From positions 1 to 14,782 of the forward strand of contig JAEMRJ010000051.1 of NCBI GenBank assembly GCA_016463365.1: a stretch of DNA of 14,782 nt, read 5' to 3'. Source of the stretch: Thermoleophilaceae bacterium (GTDB taxonomy: Bacteria > Actinomycetota > Thermoleophilia > Solirubrobacterales > JACPNS01). The stretch's first letter is position 1. Every line of letters begins with the position of its first letter. Positions 6,715 through 12,437 of the stretch are shown here, in pieces. The notes beneath the pieces were generated by a model. It saw nothing but the letters and a program-made list of their open reading frames with translations. It did no database searches and was not told the DNA's origin. The position numbers and the translations under genes are program-made.

Positions 6715-6968
6715 GGCTGCATCAGGATGTCGCGCGCGGCCGCCTCGCCCGACGCCGGTACACGCACAACGCGCGGCCCGGCGGCCAGGAAATCGGGAAT
6801 GTCGGCTCCGCCGGTTCGTTGCACCAGCGACGGCACGCCTTCTTCGAGCAGCAGATTTTGGATGAACTCGGCCTCGGCCTGGTTGAAGGCCGTGGCAACG
6901 GTGACGAGTTCGCCTTTGGCGTACTCGGGATTGACCCTCGGTCCCGGCGAATCAGGCGGTGTGGTCAT
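6696..6968 (-). CDS. DUF2007 domain-containing protein
   Basis: A 90-residue soluble protein. Residues about 18-85 match the DUF2007 pattern: a first strand (LVTVAT), a helix with FNQAEAEFIQNLLLEEGVPS, a strand (LVQRT), the GGADIPDFLAAGPR segment seen in actinobacterial members, and a final strand-helix (RVVRVPASGEAAARDIL). The family is labelled a putative signal-transducing protein, but its function is unknown. The ATG lies three bases after the stop of the 87-residue gene upstream. With no ribosome-binding site of its own, it is probably translated by coupling in a two-gene operon. Its last codons lie inside the TTCG hairpin. Confidence 0.82.
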   Translation of the reverse strand: MTTPPDSPGPRVNPEYAKGELVTVATAFNQAEAEFIQNLLLEEGVPSLVQRTGGADIPDFLAAGPRVVRVPASGEAAARDILMQPDQPEG

Positions 6969-6971
6969 CGT

Positions 6972-7235
6972 TCAGGCGAGCAGTTGGTCAGGCACGAAAT
7001 AGCACGGCTCCATGTCCGGCTGCTGAAGCCTGCGGCCGACGTTCTCGAGCTCGGGAACGCGCACGTGTTTGAGATGACCGCCGTGTGAGAGGACCCACTC
7101 CTCGGCTGCCTCCGGGTCCACACCGCTGGTCTCGAGCGTCATCTGTGTGAAGCACGTGAAGCCGTCGGTGTGCACGAAGCTCAGCGGCCTCAGGGAGTGC
7201 AGGACTTCGACCATCTTTTCGTCTGTGAGTGACAT
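6972..7235 (-). CDS. Small hypothetical protein (87 aa)
   Basis: I do not recognise this family. The 87-residue product is soluble and acidic, with no signal peptide or membrane segment. It opens with a predicted helix (SLTDEKMVEVLHSLRPL), has two cysteines (one in DGFTCFTQM, one in MEPCYFVP) and ends with a hydrophobic tail. The start at 7235 was chosen because a TACGCT hexamer lies six bases upstream (leaderless pattern). A longer in-frame start at 7268 would add a Cys/Arg-rich segment and run through that promoter. It is followed after three bases by the DUF2007 gene, so the two are probably co-expressed. Normal G/C third-position bias supports coding. Confidence 0.7.
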   Translation of the reverse strand: MSLTDEKMVEVLHSLRPLSFVHTDGFTCFTQMTLETSGVDPEAAEEWVLSHGGHLKHVRVPELENVGRRLQQPDMEPCYFVPDQLLA

Positions 7236-7241
7236 GGCGCA

Positions 7242-7247
7242 AGCGTA
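7242..7247 (-). promoter_or_regulatory. Putative leaderless -10 hexamer (TACGCT) for the 87-aa gene
   Basis: On the minus strand TACGCT is followed by six bases and the ATG at 7235. It is the fifth start in this window with TANNNT at 6-7 bases, and it sets the most likely start of this small gene. It is divergent from the promoter at 7284-7289. Confidence 0.45.
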
Positions 7248-7260
7248 TCTGCGCGCGCAC

Positions 7261-7289
7261 TTGCACAATCCGGAAACTCGTCCTATATT
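7261..7289 (+). promoter_or_regulatory. Promoter of the 48-aa membrane protein gene
   Basis: TATATT at 7284-7289 is a good -10, with TTGCAC at 7261-7266 as a weak -35 at 17 bp. AAACTCGT (7274-7281) and the TGGTTC that begins on the last base of the hexamer are also found around the lipase -10 at 5238. The expected transcription start is near 7296, giving a leader of about 87 bases. Confidence 0.55.
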
Positions 7290-7300
7290 GGTTCACCGAC

Positions 7301-7320
7301 CGGCACCTGGGGGGGCGCCG
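7301..7320 (+). promoter_or_regulatory. 5' leader hairpin containing a run of seven Gs (48-aa gene)
   Basis: CGGCACC (7301-7307) can pair with GGCGCCG (7314-7320) with a single A-C mismatch. The seven-G run (7309-7315) fills the loop and enters the 3' arm. The hairpin begins about 11 bases after the -10, the same place as the lipase leader hairpin at 5254-5276. The stem sequences differ between the two, so the shared feature is layout and the G run rather than the full sequence. Confidence 0.4.
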
Positions 7321-7362
7321 AAGGTATCTCGGCCACGCAAGGATGCGCGGCGAACAACAAAC

Positions 7363-7373
7363 TCCCGGGGGGA
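7363..7373 (+). promoter_or_regulatory. G-rich Shine-Dalgarno within a small hairpin (48-aa gene)
   Basis: GGGGGGA at 7367-7373 precedes the ATG at 7383 by nine bases. TCCC (7363-7366) can fold back on GGGA (7370-7373), as in the lipase leader. It is preceded by ACAAAC, which also precedes the lipase ribosome-binding site. Confidence 0.45.
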
Positions 7374-7382
7374 CACACCGGA

Positions 7383-7529
7383 ATGGATTCTCAAACGCTC
7401 GCTCTCGAAATGCCGACGTACGTGGACGGTTACGCGCCGCGCCGCCAGCTCGTCACATATCTCTCGCTCGGCACACTCGCCGTCTGGGCCTACAACGTCA
7501 TCGCGACGGCTCAGGCTGTCGTCATCTGA
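7383..7529 (+). CDS. Small single-span membrane protein (48 aa), unannotated family
   Basis: This short frame runs from ATG at 7383 to TGA at 7527-7529. It has a promoter, a leader and a G-rich ribosome-binding site in order upstream, and about three quarters of its codons end in G or C, matching neighbouring genes. The product has a polar N-terminus (MDSQTLALEMPTYVDGYAPR) and then one long hydrophobic segment from about residue 23 to the end (LVTYLSLGTLAVWAY followed by NVIATAQAVVI). The Arg-Arg-Gln just before the helix suggests the N-terminus stays in the cytoplasm. No family is recognised. The gene ends 15 bases before the stop of the convergent NnrS-like gene. Its leader resembles that of the lipase, which suggests shared control. 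Confidence 0.6.
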   Translation: MDSQTLALEMPTYVDGYAPRRQLVTYLSLGTLAVWAYNVIATAQAVVI

Positions 7530-7544
7530 CGCGCAGGCTCGAAC

Positions 7545-8858
7545 TCAGCGGGAGGGCTCGACGCGCCGAGCCAGCGAATGCCCCGCCAGGTACAGGATGC
7601 GGCCGACGACTGGCGCGCTGCTGATCAGCACGGCGAGGGTCGCCGCATCACTCAGGCCCGCAAACTCAGGAATCTTCGAGACGGCGAGGGCGATCAAGGA
7701 CGCAATCAGCGCTGCGGTCAGCGCTGCGTCGCGACGAGGCGCCGGAGCCGGCATCGAGCGCATCAGGTTGCGGACGCGATTGAGCACGGTCAGGAGGTGC
7801 AGCATCGAGCCGGCCACCGTGAGCCCGATCCAGCCACCGGCAAGAAGTACCCCGAGCGCCGCGCGCCACGGACCCGACAGGCCGCCGCCGACACCTTCGG
7901 TCGCGACCATCACCAGCGCAAGCGCGAGTCCGACCGGCAGAAACAGCTGGGCGCCACCGACCAGTCGCGCCGCGAGGCTCACCGGAGCCTGAGCCGCGCG
8001 CGTCGATCCGACGATGTTGATCGTCATGAGTACGGCGCCGGCGGTGAGGGCGCTCCAGCCGACCGCTGCGAGCGGGAGCAGATCAAATGCCTCGCCTGCC
8101 GCAAGCACAGTGACGCCGCCGATCCAGCTGATGAAGGTCGGACCTTGCAGGCGCGGGTGTTTCAGTTGAGTGTGGGTGAGTGACGGATAAAACGTGTGCA
8201 GCGTGCCGATGATCGCGGCTCCGAGCCAGCCTGCGATGTTGAGCGCAAGGTGCGCGCCGAGCAGGCTGCCGTACGGCCAGCTGACACCGCGAGTCATGGC
8301 CACACCGATCAGGGCGCCGACCGCAAGGGCGGATGCGCTGGCGTAGTACCAGCGAATTGCCCAGCGCGCGGTCTGCAGCGACCGACGCTCCAGACGCTTC
8401 AGGGCGACGGCGAAAAGTGCGAGGCCGCAGGCGATCAGCAGTGCGCCGAGGTCGGTGAGCGGCGGCGAGTCGACCGGCACGCCGACAGCGAGCAGCACGG
8501 TGCCCGCGTTCCATACGACGAGCTCGGCCCGCACCATCGACTTGGACGGAGGGTCGGTCGCCAAGTAGGCGGTCGAGAAGAACTGCGCGGCACCGAGGAT
8601 CAGTTGCGAGACGCCGCCGACCAGTAAAAGGTGCAGTGCCAGCCAGTTGCCCCACCATCCGGTCACGTCGGCGGCCGTGAGCGTCGCCACCACGATGCCG
8701 GCCAGGAGCATCGCGATCGCGGCGAGGAAAAAACTTGCGAGCAGGTCCGCGGGGCGCTGTCCGCCCGGCATCAGCGGCCTGATCGGCCTGCCGCAGGCGC
8801 TCGTCCGGCCGGTGGACTCAGGTTCAGACGTGGGCTGGTTGGCGGTCGATGTCTGCAT
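7545..8858 (-). CDS. Polytopic membrane protein, NnrS-like or NirK-fusion membrane-domain-like
   Basis: A 437-residue integral membrane protein with about 10-12 hydrophobic segments after a polar N-terminus of some 35 residues. Histidines sit at places typical of metal- or haem-binding membrane proteins of nitrogen-oxide metabolism: His76 in LALHLLLVGG, His203 in GAHLALNIAGW, His221, His229 and His234 in the loop TLHTFYPSLTHTQLKHP, and His354 in SMLHLLT. The layout recalls NnrS (haem/copper protein linked to nitric oxide) and the membrane domain fused to some actinobacterial copper nitrite reductases. No nitrite reductase domain is present here. The match is from motif style, not alignment. 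The start at 8858 is preferred over one at 8882 because the latter adds a stray hydrophobic stretch. It is divergent from the hemolysin III gene and near the nar operon. Confidence 0.55.
   Translation of the reverse strand: MQTSTANQPTSEPESTGRTSACGRPIRPLMPGGQRPADLLASFFLAAIAMLLAGIVVATLTAADVTGWWGNWLALHLLLVGGVSQLILGAAQFFSTAYLATDPPSKSMVRAELVVWNAGTVLLAVGVPVDSPPLTDLGALLIACGLALFAVALKRLERRSLQTARWAIRWYYASASALAVGALIGVAMTRGVSWPYGSLLGAHLALNIAGWLGAAIIGTLHTFYPSLTHTQLKHPRLQGPTFISWIGGVTVLAAGEAFDLLPLAAVGWSALTAGAVLMTINIVGSTRAAQAPVSLAARLVGGAQLFLPVGLALALVMVATEGVGGGLSGPWRAALGVLLAGGWIGLTVAGSMLHLLTVLNRVRNLMRSMPAPAPRRDAALTAALIASLIALAVSKIPEFAGLSDAATLAVLISSAPVVGRILYLAGHSLARRVEPSR
7555..7572. terminator. Weak hairpin at a convergent gene junction
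   Basis: GGCTCG (7555-7560) pairs with CGAGCC (7567-7572) around a six-base loop, inside the last codons of the NnrS-like gene. A second GGCTCG copy at 7536-7541 could pair with the same arm. It may end the transcript of the 48-aa gene, but the stem is short. Confidence 0.3.
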
Positions 8859-8860
8859 GA

Positions 8861-8905
8861 GAAATGAAATCCAACATAGCATTTCCTGTGGTGGTAAAGT
8901 ATTTT
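8861..8905. promoter_or_regulatory. Divergent promoter region with an inverted repeat
   Basis: This 82-base gap between divergent genes is the most A/T-rich part of the area. Minus-strand -10 candidates are TATGTT (8873-8878) and TACTTT (8896-8901). Plus-strand candidates are TAAAGT (8895-8900) and TATTTT (8900-8905). GAAATG (8861-8866) and CATTTC (8880-8885) form an inverted repeat with centres 19 bp apart, bracketing the TATGTT hexamer, so a repressor bound there would block the NnrS-like gene. Confidence 0.35.
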
Positions 8906-8940
8906 TCGTCCGCGACTGGGGACGCGCACAGGAACTTTCG

Positions 8941-9591
8941 ATGGACGACGTAGCGACACTGCAGAAACCACGACTCCGAGGTGTCCTGCATCAGTACGCC
9001 TTCATCGTCTCGCTGCTGGCGGGCGCTGTCCTGGTTGTCTCGGCAGAAGGCGGCAGGGCGATTCTCGCGGCATCGATCTTTGCGCTCAGCGCGTCGGCGC
9101 TGCTTGGGGTCAGCGCGCTCTATCACCGGCGCGAGTGGTCGCCGCGGGCGCGCATGCGCATGCGCCGCCTGGACCATTCGATGATTTTTCTGCTGATCGC
9201 CGGCACGTACACGCCCTTTGCCCTGCTGGTGCTGACGGGCACGTTGGCCACCGCCGTGTTGACGATCGTGTGGGCCGGGGCCCTCGTCGGAAGCATGACG
9301 CAGCTCGCCTGGGCGGAGTCCCCGAAATGGATCATGGCTGTCATCTGCGTCGGTCTCGGGTGGGTGGCGGCGATCGCGCTCCCGGCGATCGTGGACGGCA
9401 TCGGACCGGTCGCGACCGCACTTCTGGCGCTTGGCGGCGTGCTCTACACGGCCGGCGCGATCGTCTACGCGATGCAACGTCCAAACCTGGTTCCGGGGGT
9501 CTTCGGCTACCACGAGTTGTTCCATCTGCTCGTGGTCGTCGCCGTGGTGTTGCAGTATGCCGTTGTGGCTTTTTACGTGTTGCCACATTGA
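8941..9591 (+). CDS. Hemolysin III / TrhA family membrane protein (PAQR superfamily)
   Basis: A 216-residue, seven-helix membrane protein. The conserved metal-site residues are all present: Ser58 and His62 in VSALYHR, Asp78 in RLDHSMIF, and His191 and His195 in GYHELFH near the last helix. GTYTPF (88-93) is another family hallmark. Members are named after a Bacillus hemolysin, but in most bacteria they are thought to act in membrane homeostasis, with a zinc-dependent hydrolase-like site. The ATG at 8941 follows an AGGAA ribosome-binding site (8930-8934). The frame stays open upstream to 8647, but that part overlaps the divergent gene and has no family sequence. It precedes the nar operon by 128 bases; no functional link is evident. 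Confidence 0.9.
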   Translation: MDDVATLQKPRLRGVLHQYAFIVSLLAGAVLVVSAEGGRAILAASIFALSASALLGVSALYHRREWSPRARMRMRRLDHSMIFLLIAGTYTPFALLVLTGTLATAVLTIVWAGALVGSMTQLAWAESPKWIMAVICVGLGWVAAIALPAIVDGIGPVATALLALGGVLYTAGAIVYAMQRPNLVPGVFGYHELFHLLVVVAVVLQYAVVAFYVLPH

Positions 9592-9605
9592 CCGGTCATC
9601 AGACG

Positions 9606-9622
9606 CCCGCAAGACCCGCGGG
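9606..9622 (+). terminator. Possible weak hairpin after the hemolysin III gene
   Basis: CCCGC (9606-9610) can pair with GCGGG (9618-9622) around a seven-base loop, 15 bases after the stop. It has five base pairs and no U tract, so it is only a candidate. Confidence 0.2.
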
Positions 9623-9633
9623 ACCTGTCGGGC

Positions 9634-9671
9634 AACTGTCCAGACCACGAGCAGTACGGCAGAAACTGTCC
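9634..9671. repeat. Direct repeat AACTGTCC, two copies 30 bp apart
   Basis: AACTGTCC occurs at 9634-9641 and 9664-9671; both are followed by one variable base and GA. The copies lie upstream of the likely narK -10 (9683), at about -57 and -27 from the expected start. They could be activator half-sites. Confidence 0.35.
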
Positions 9672-9712
9672 TGAACAAGTAATACACTGTGCTGCACAAG
9701 TAAACGATTGTG
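9672..9712 (+). promoter_or_regulatory. narK promoter/operator with tandem 21-bp repeats and palindromes
   Basis: TACACT (9683-9688) is the best -10 candidate. It lies in the first of two 21-bp direct repeats whose ACAAGTAA cores start at 9675 and 9696; they match at 16 of 21 positions. Two palindromes overlap them: TGTGC-T-GCACA (9688-9698) and CACAA-N8-TTGTG (9695-9712). The repeats cover the -10 and initial transcribed region just before the narK ATG at 9720, so regulation of nitrate respiration by a dimeric factor is likely. The factor cannot be named from the sequence. Confidence 0.45.
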
Positions 9713-9719
9713 AGCAGCA

Positions 9720-11033
9720 ATGAATCCAACTCAGACAAAGACTCCAACGGCCAATCCTCCGGTACCCAGCTCGCCAGGTCAGGGCGCTGTCGAGTCGACC
9801 GGCAAACCGGCACCCGGGAAGGTGTCCGGGGAGGCCAAGAGTGTTCTGATCGTCAGCACCGTCCTCTTCACGCTGTTCTTCGCGGTCTGGGTGATGTTCG
9901 CGATCATCGGGCTGCCGATGCGCAAAGAGCTGGGGCTCACCGAGTCTGAATTTGCTTTCTTGATCGCCCTTCCCGTTCTGACCGGGTCGATCCTTCGCGT
10001 GCCGGTTGGAATCATCACGGACAAGCTCGGTGGCCGCACGGTGACGATCGCGCTGCTACTCCTGACGGCCGTGCCGACGTATCTGGTCAGCAAGGTGCAG
10101 ACTTACGACGGCGCGCTGATTCTGGCGCTGTTCGTGGGCCTCTCCGGGACCGCATTCGCGTCTGGAGTCGCCTGGGTTTCGGCCTGGTACCCGGCCCAGT
10201 ACCAGGGCTTCGCCCTTGGCGTGTTCGGGATGGGAAACGTCGGTGCATCGATCACCAAACTGCTCGCGCCTACGCTGGTCACTGCCGTCGGTACCGCTGG
10301 CCTGCTCGGCGGGGCAGTCCCAGGGGGTTGGCGATTTGTGCCGGTCGTCTATGCCCTGATGCTCGTACTCGCGGCCGCAATTGTCCCGTTTGTCGTGCCG
10401 CGCAAGGACAAGCATCCGTCGCGCGGTCGCGGGTTCGTCGAGATGTCCAAGCCGCTCCTGATCATGCGCGTATGGCGCTTCGGCTTCTACTACGTGACCG
10501 TTTTCGGCGCCTACGTCGGTCTGGCCCTGTGGCTGCCGCACTACTACGTCGATGTCTATGACTTCTCGCTGCCGGCGGCCGGACTGATGACGGCGATCTT
10601 CATCTTCCCGGCAAGCCTGCTGCGGCCGCTCGGTGGGTACTTGTCTGACCGGCGCGGCGCGCGTCAGATCACAGCCGTCTCGTTCGCCGGGATTGCGGCG
10701 GCCTCTTTTGTGCTCTGCACACCGCTCAGCGTTGTTCCGTTCACGCTCCTCGTCTTCATCGTGGGCGTCGCGATGGGTATCGGCAAGGCCTCCGTCTACA
10801 CCTACATCCCGCAGTACTTCCCCAAGGATGTCGGCGCCGTGGGCGGACTGGTCGGCGCAGTCGGAGGGCTGGGCGGATTTGTGCTGCCGCTGTTGTTCGC
10901 CTGGACGACAAGTCAGACAGACCGTCCCGAGAGCGCCTTCTACGTGCTGCTCGGTCTTGCCATCGCAAGCATCTTGTTCCTGTCAATCGCAGTCGCGCGA
11001 CTTCACGCCGACGCTCACCACGGAGAAATGTGA
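9720..11033 (+). CDS. narK: Nitrate/nitrite transporter, NarK1-type (nitrate/H+ symporter)
   Basis: A 437-residue, 12-helix MFS protein of the nitrate/nitrite porter family. After a Pro/Thr-rich cytoplasmic N-terminus (about 40 residues) the family's two substrate arginines are present: Arg93 in GSILRVPVG (helix 2) and Arg302 in SLLRPLGGYLSDR (helix 8). Both glycine-rich nitrate signatures occur: GMGNVGAS around 170-176 and GAVGGLGGFVLP around 379-390. The compact size and intact second signature fit the NarK1/NasA-like proton symporter type, which starts nitrate respiration before nitrite builds up. The start has no strong ribosome-binding site and follows the repeat-rich promoter. The stop overlaps the next narK by four bases. 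Confidence 0.9.
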   Translation: MNPTQTKTPTANPPVPSSPGQGAVESTGKPAPGKVSGEAKSVLIVSTVLFTLFFAVWVMFAIIGLPMRKELGLTESEFAFLIALPVLTGSILRVPVGIITDKLGGRTVTIALLLLTAVPTYLVSKVQTYDGALILALFVGLSGTAFASGVAWVSAWYPAQYQGFALGVFGMGNVGASITKLLAPTLVTAVGTAGLLGGAVPGGWRFVPVVYALMLVLAAAIVPFVVPRKDKHPSRGRGFVEMSKPLLIMRVWRFGFYYVTVFGAYVGLALWLPHYYVDVYDFSLPAAGLMTAIFIFPASLLRPLGGYLSDRRGARQITAVSFAGIAAASFVLCTPLSVVPFTLLVFIVGVAMGIGKASVYTYIPQYFPKDVGAVGGLVGAVGGLGGFVLPLLFAWTTSQTDRPESAFYVLLGLAIASILFLSIAVARLHADAHHGEM

Positions 11034-12403
11034 AACAAGTGGATTCCCCGACCACAAACGAAGAACGCCCAAAGCTCGATCCGTCTGAATTCCCGGCATC
11101 CGGAAGATGGCTCCCGGAGTGGGATCCCGAAGACGAGCGCTTCTGGGAGTCGCGCGGTCGCCAGATCGCAAACCGCACGCTCGCGGTCACGACCTTCAAC
11201 CTGATTCTCGCGTTCGCCGTCTGGTTCGTGGTCAGCGCGATCGTCGGCAAGCTCAAGGACGTTGGTTTCACGCTCAGCAAGACAGAGCTGTACTGGCTGG
11301 TCGCGATGCCCGGTCTTGCTGGCGGATCTTTTCGCCTGATCCACATGTTCCTGATTCCGATTTTCGGAACGCGAAAGGTTGTGACCTTTGCGACCGCCTC
11401 GCTGATGTTGCCGTTGATCGGCTGGTATTTCGCCGTCCAGGACCCGGAGACGCCTTACTGGGTGCTGCTCGGCCTGGCATTTCTGGCTGGACTCGGCGGG
11501 GGCAACTTCTCGTCTTTCATGCCTTCGACAAACCTCTTCTTTCCGAAGAAAAAACTCGGCTCGGCGCTGGCGATCCAGGCCGGACTCGGAAACTTCGGCG
11601 TCAGTCTGGTGCAGTTTCTGGTGCCGTGGCTGATCGGCCTCGCGCTGCTGGGCAGCGCCCTGGTCAACAAGAAGACCGGCGCAGACGTCTACCTGCAGAG
11701 CGCGTTTCTTTTCTGGATGCCGTTTGTCGTGATCGGCGCAATCGTCGCCTGGGTCACGCTGAAGAGCGTCCCGGTCCACGCGGACATGCACGAGCAGATG
11801 GACATCTTCCGCGAGAAGCACACCTACACGATGACCTCGCTCTACATGATGACCTTCGGTACGTTCTCCGGGCTGGCTGCGGCGTTCCCGATTCTGATCA
11901 AGAACCAGTACGGCGACTTCGCCGCCGCGCCGGACCCGCTGAAGTACGCGTTCATCGGTCCGCTGGTCGGCTCGCTCGCGCGGATCCTCGCCGGGCCGGT
12001 TTCAGACAGGATCGGCGGAGCGCGGATCACGACGATCGCAGGCATTGGAACTGCGATTTTCGCGTTTCTCGTCTCGTTCTGGGTGAAGCCAGACTCGATC
12101 GATGACTTCACGCCGTTTGTGTTCGTGATGGTCGGCGTGTTCTTGTTCGCCGGAATCGGCAACGCATCAACCTTCAAACAGATCCCGATGCTCTTCAGTG
12201 CGCGAAAGTCGGCTGGAGTGATTGGTTGGACTGCGGCAATCGCGGCCTACGGGCCATTTATCTTCAGCGTGCTGATTTCATTCTGTGCATCATCTTTCGG
12301 ATCACCGGCATACTTCTTCTACGGACTTGCAGTCTTCTGCTTGGCCAACGTCGGTCTGAACTGGTTCTACTTCGACCGCCCCAACGCGCCAAATCCATGC
12401 TGA
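11030..12403 (+). CDS. narK: Nitrate/nitrite transporter, NarK2-type (nitrate/nitrite antiporter)
   Basis: A 457-residue, 12-helix nitrate/nitrite porter of the same operon. The N-terminal WDPEDERFWESRGRQIANRT segment (about 30-49), which precedes helix 1, is typical of NarK/NarU antiporters. Arg102 in SFRLIHMFLIP and Arg318 in LARILAGPVSDR match the substrate-binding arginines. The first signature is GLGNFGVS (185-192). The second reads GVIGWTAAIAAYGPF, the divergent form seen in this type. The start is GTG at 11030, inside an ATGTGA overlap with the previous stop, with GGAG four bases upstream, so translation is coupled; a GTG at 11039 is an alternative. Exchange of cytoplasmic nitrite for external nitrate would sustain respiration by NarGHI. 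Confidence 0.9.
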   Translation: MKQVDSPTTNEERPKLDPSEFPASGRWLPEWDPEDERFWESRGRQIANRTLAVTTFNLILAFAVWFVVSAIVGKLKDVGFTLSKTELYWLVAMPGLAGGSFRLIHMFLIPIFGTRKVVTFATASLMLPLIGWYFAVQDPETPYWVLLGLAFLAGLGGGNFSSFMPSTNLFFPKKKLGSALAIQAGLGNFGVSLVQFLVPWLIGLALLGSALVNKKTGADVYLQSAFLFWMPFVVIGAIVAWVTLKSVPVHADMHEQMDIFREKHTYTMTSLYMMTFGTFSGLAAAFPILIKNQYGDFAAAPDPLKYAFIGPLVGSLARILAGPVSDRIGGARITTIAGIGTAIFAFLVSFWVKPDSIDDFTPFVFVMVGVFLFAGIGNASTFKQIPMLFSARKSAGVIGWTAAIAAYGPFIFSVLISFCASSFGSPAYFFYGLAVFCLANVGLNWFYFDRPNAPNPC

Positions 12404-12424
12404 GCGTATTCCCCGTCACCACCC

Positions 12425-12430
12425 AAGGAG
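12425..12430 (+). promoter_or_regulatory. Ribosome-binding site AAGGAG of narG
   Basis: AAGGAG lies seven bases before the ATG at 12438. It is the strongest Shine-Dalgarno in the window and fixes the narG start. The 34-base gap after the second narK holds no terminator, so narG is in the same transcript. Confidence 0.85.
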
Positions 12431-12437
12431 CTTCAAA

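Noticed and set aside
7236..7268. Longer start of the 87-aa protein at 7268
   Set aside because: The added segment is Cys/Arg-rich and would read through the promoter that fits the 7235 start.
8873..8885. NsrR-type half-site (GCATTT context) near the NnrS-like gene
   Set aside because: Only one half is present. The full inverted consensus is missing, so a specific NsrR site cannot be claimed.
8647..8940. Upstream extension of the hemolysin III reading frame
   Set aside because: The extension overlaps the divergent gene and its promoter and carries no family residues. A ribosome-binding site precedes the ATG at 8941.
9617..9642. DosR-like box upstream of narK
   Set aside because: GGGAC and GTCC-like words occur, but the spacing and the intervening bases do not fit the known palindrome.
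8824..9813. A 329-codon minus-strand open frame opposite the hemolysin III gene
   Set aside because: The translation is highly charged low-complexity sequence (Arg/Asp/Gln/His), and it crosses two regulatory regions. The plus strand has conserved PAQR residues.
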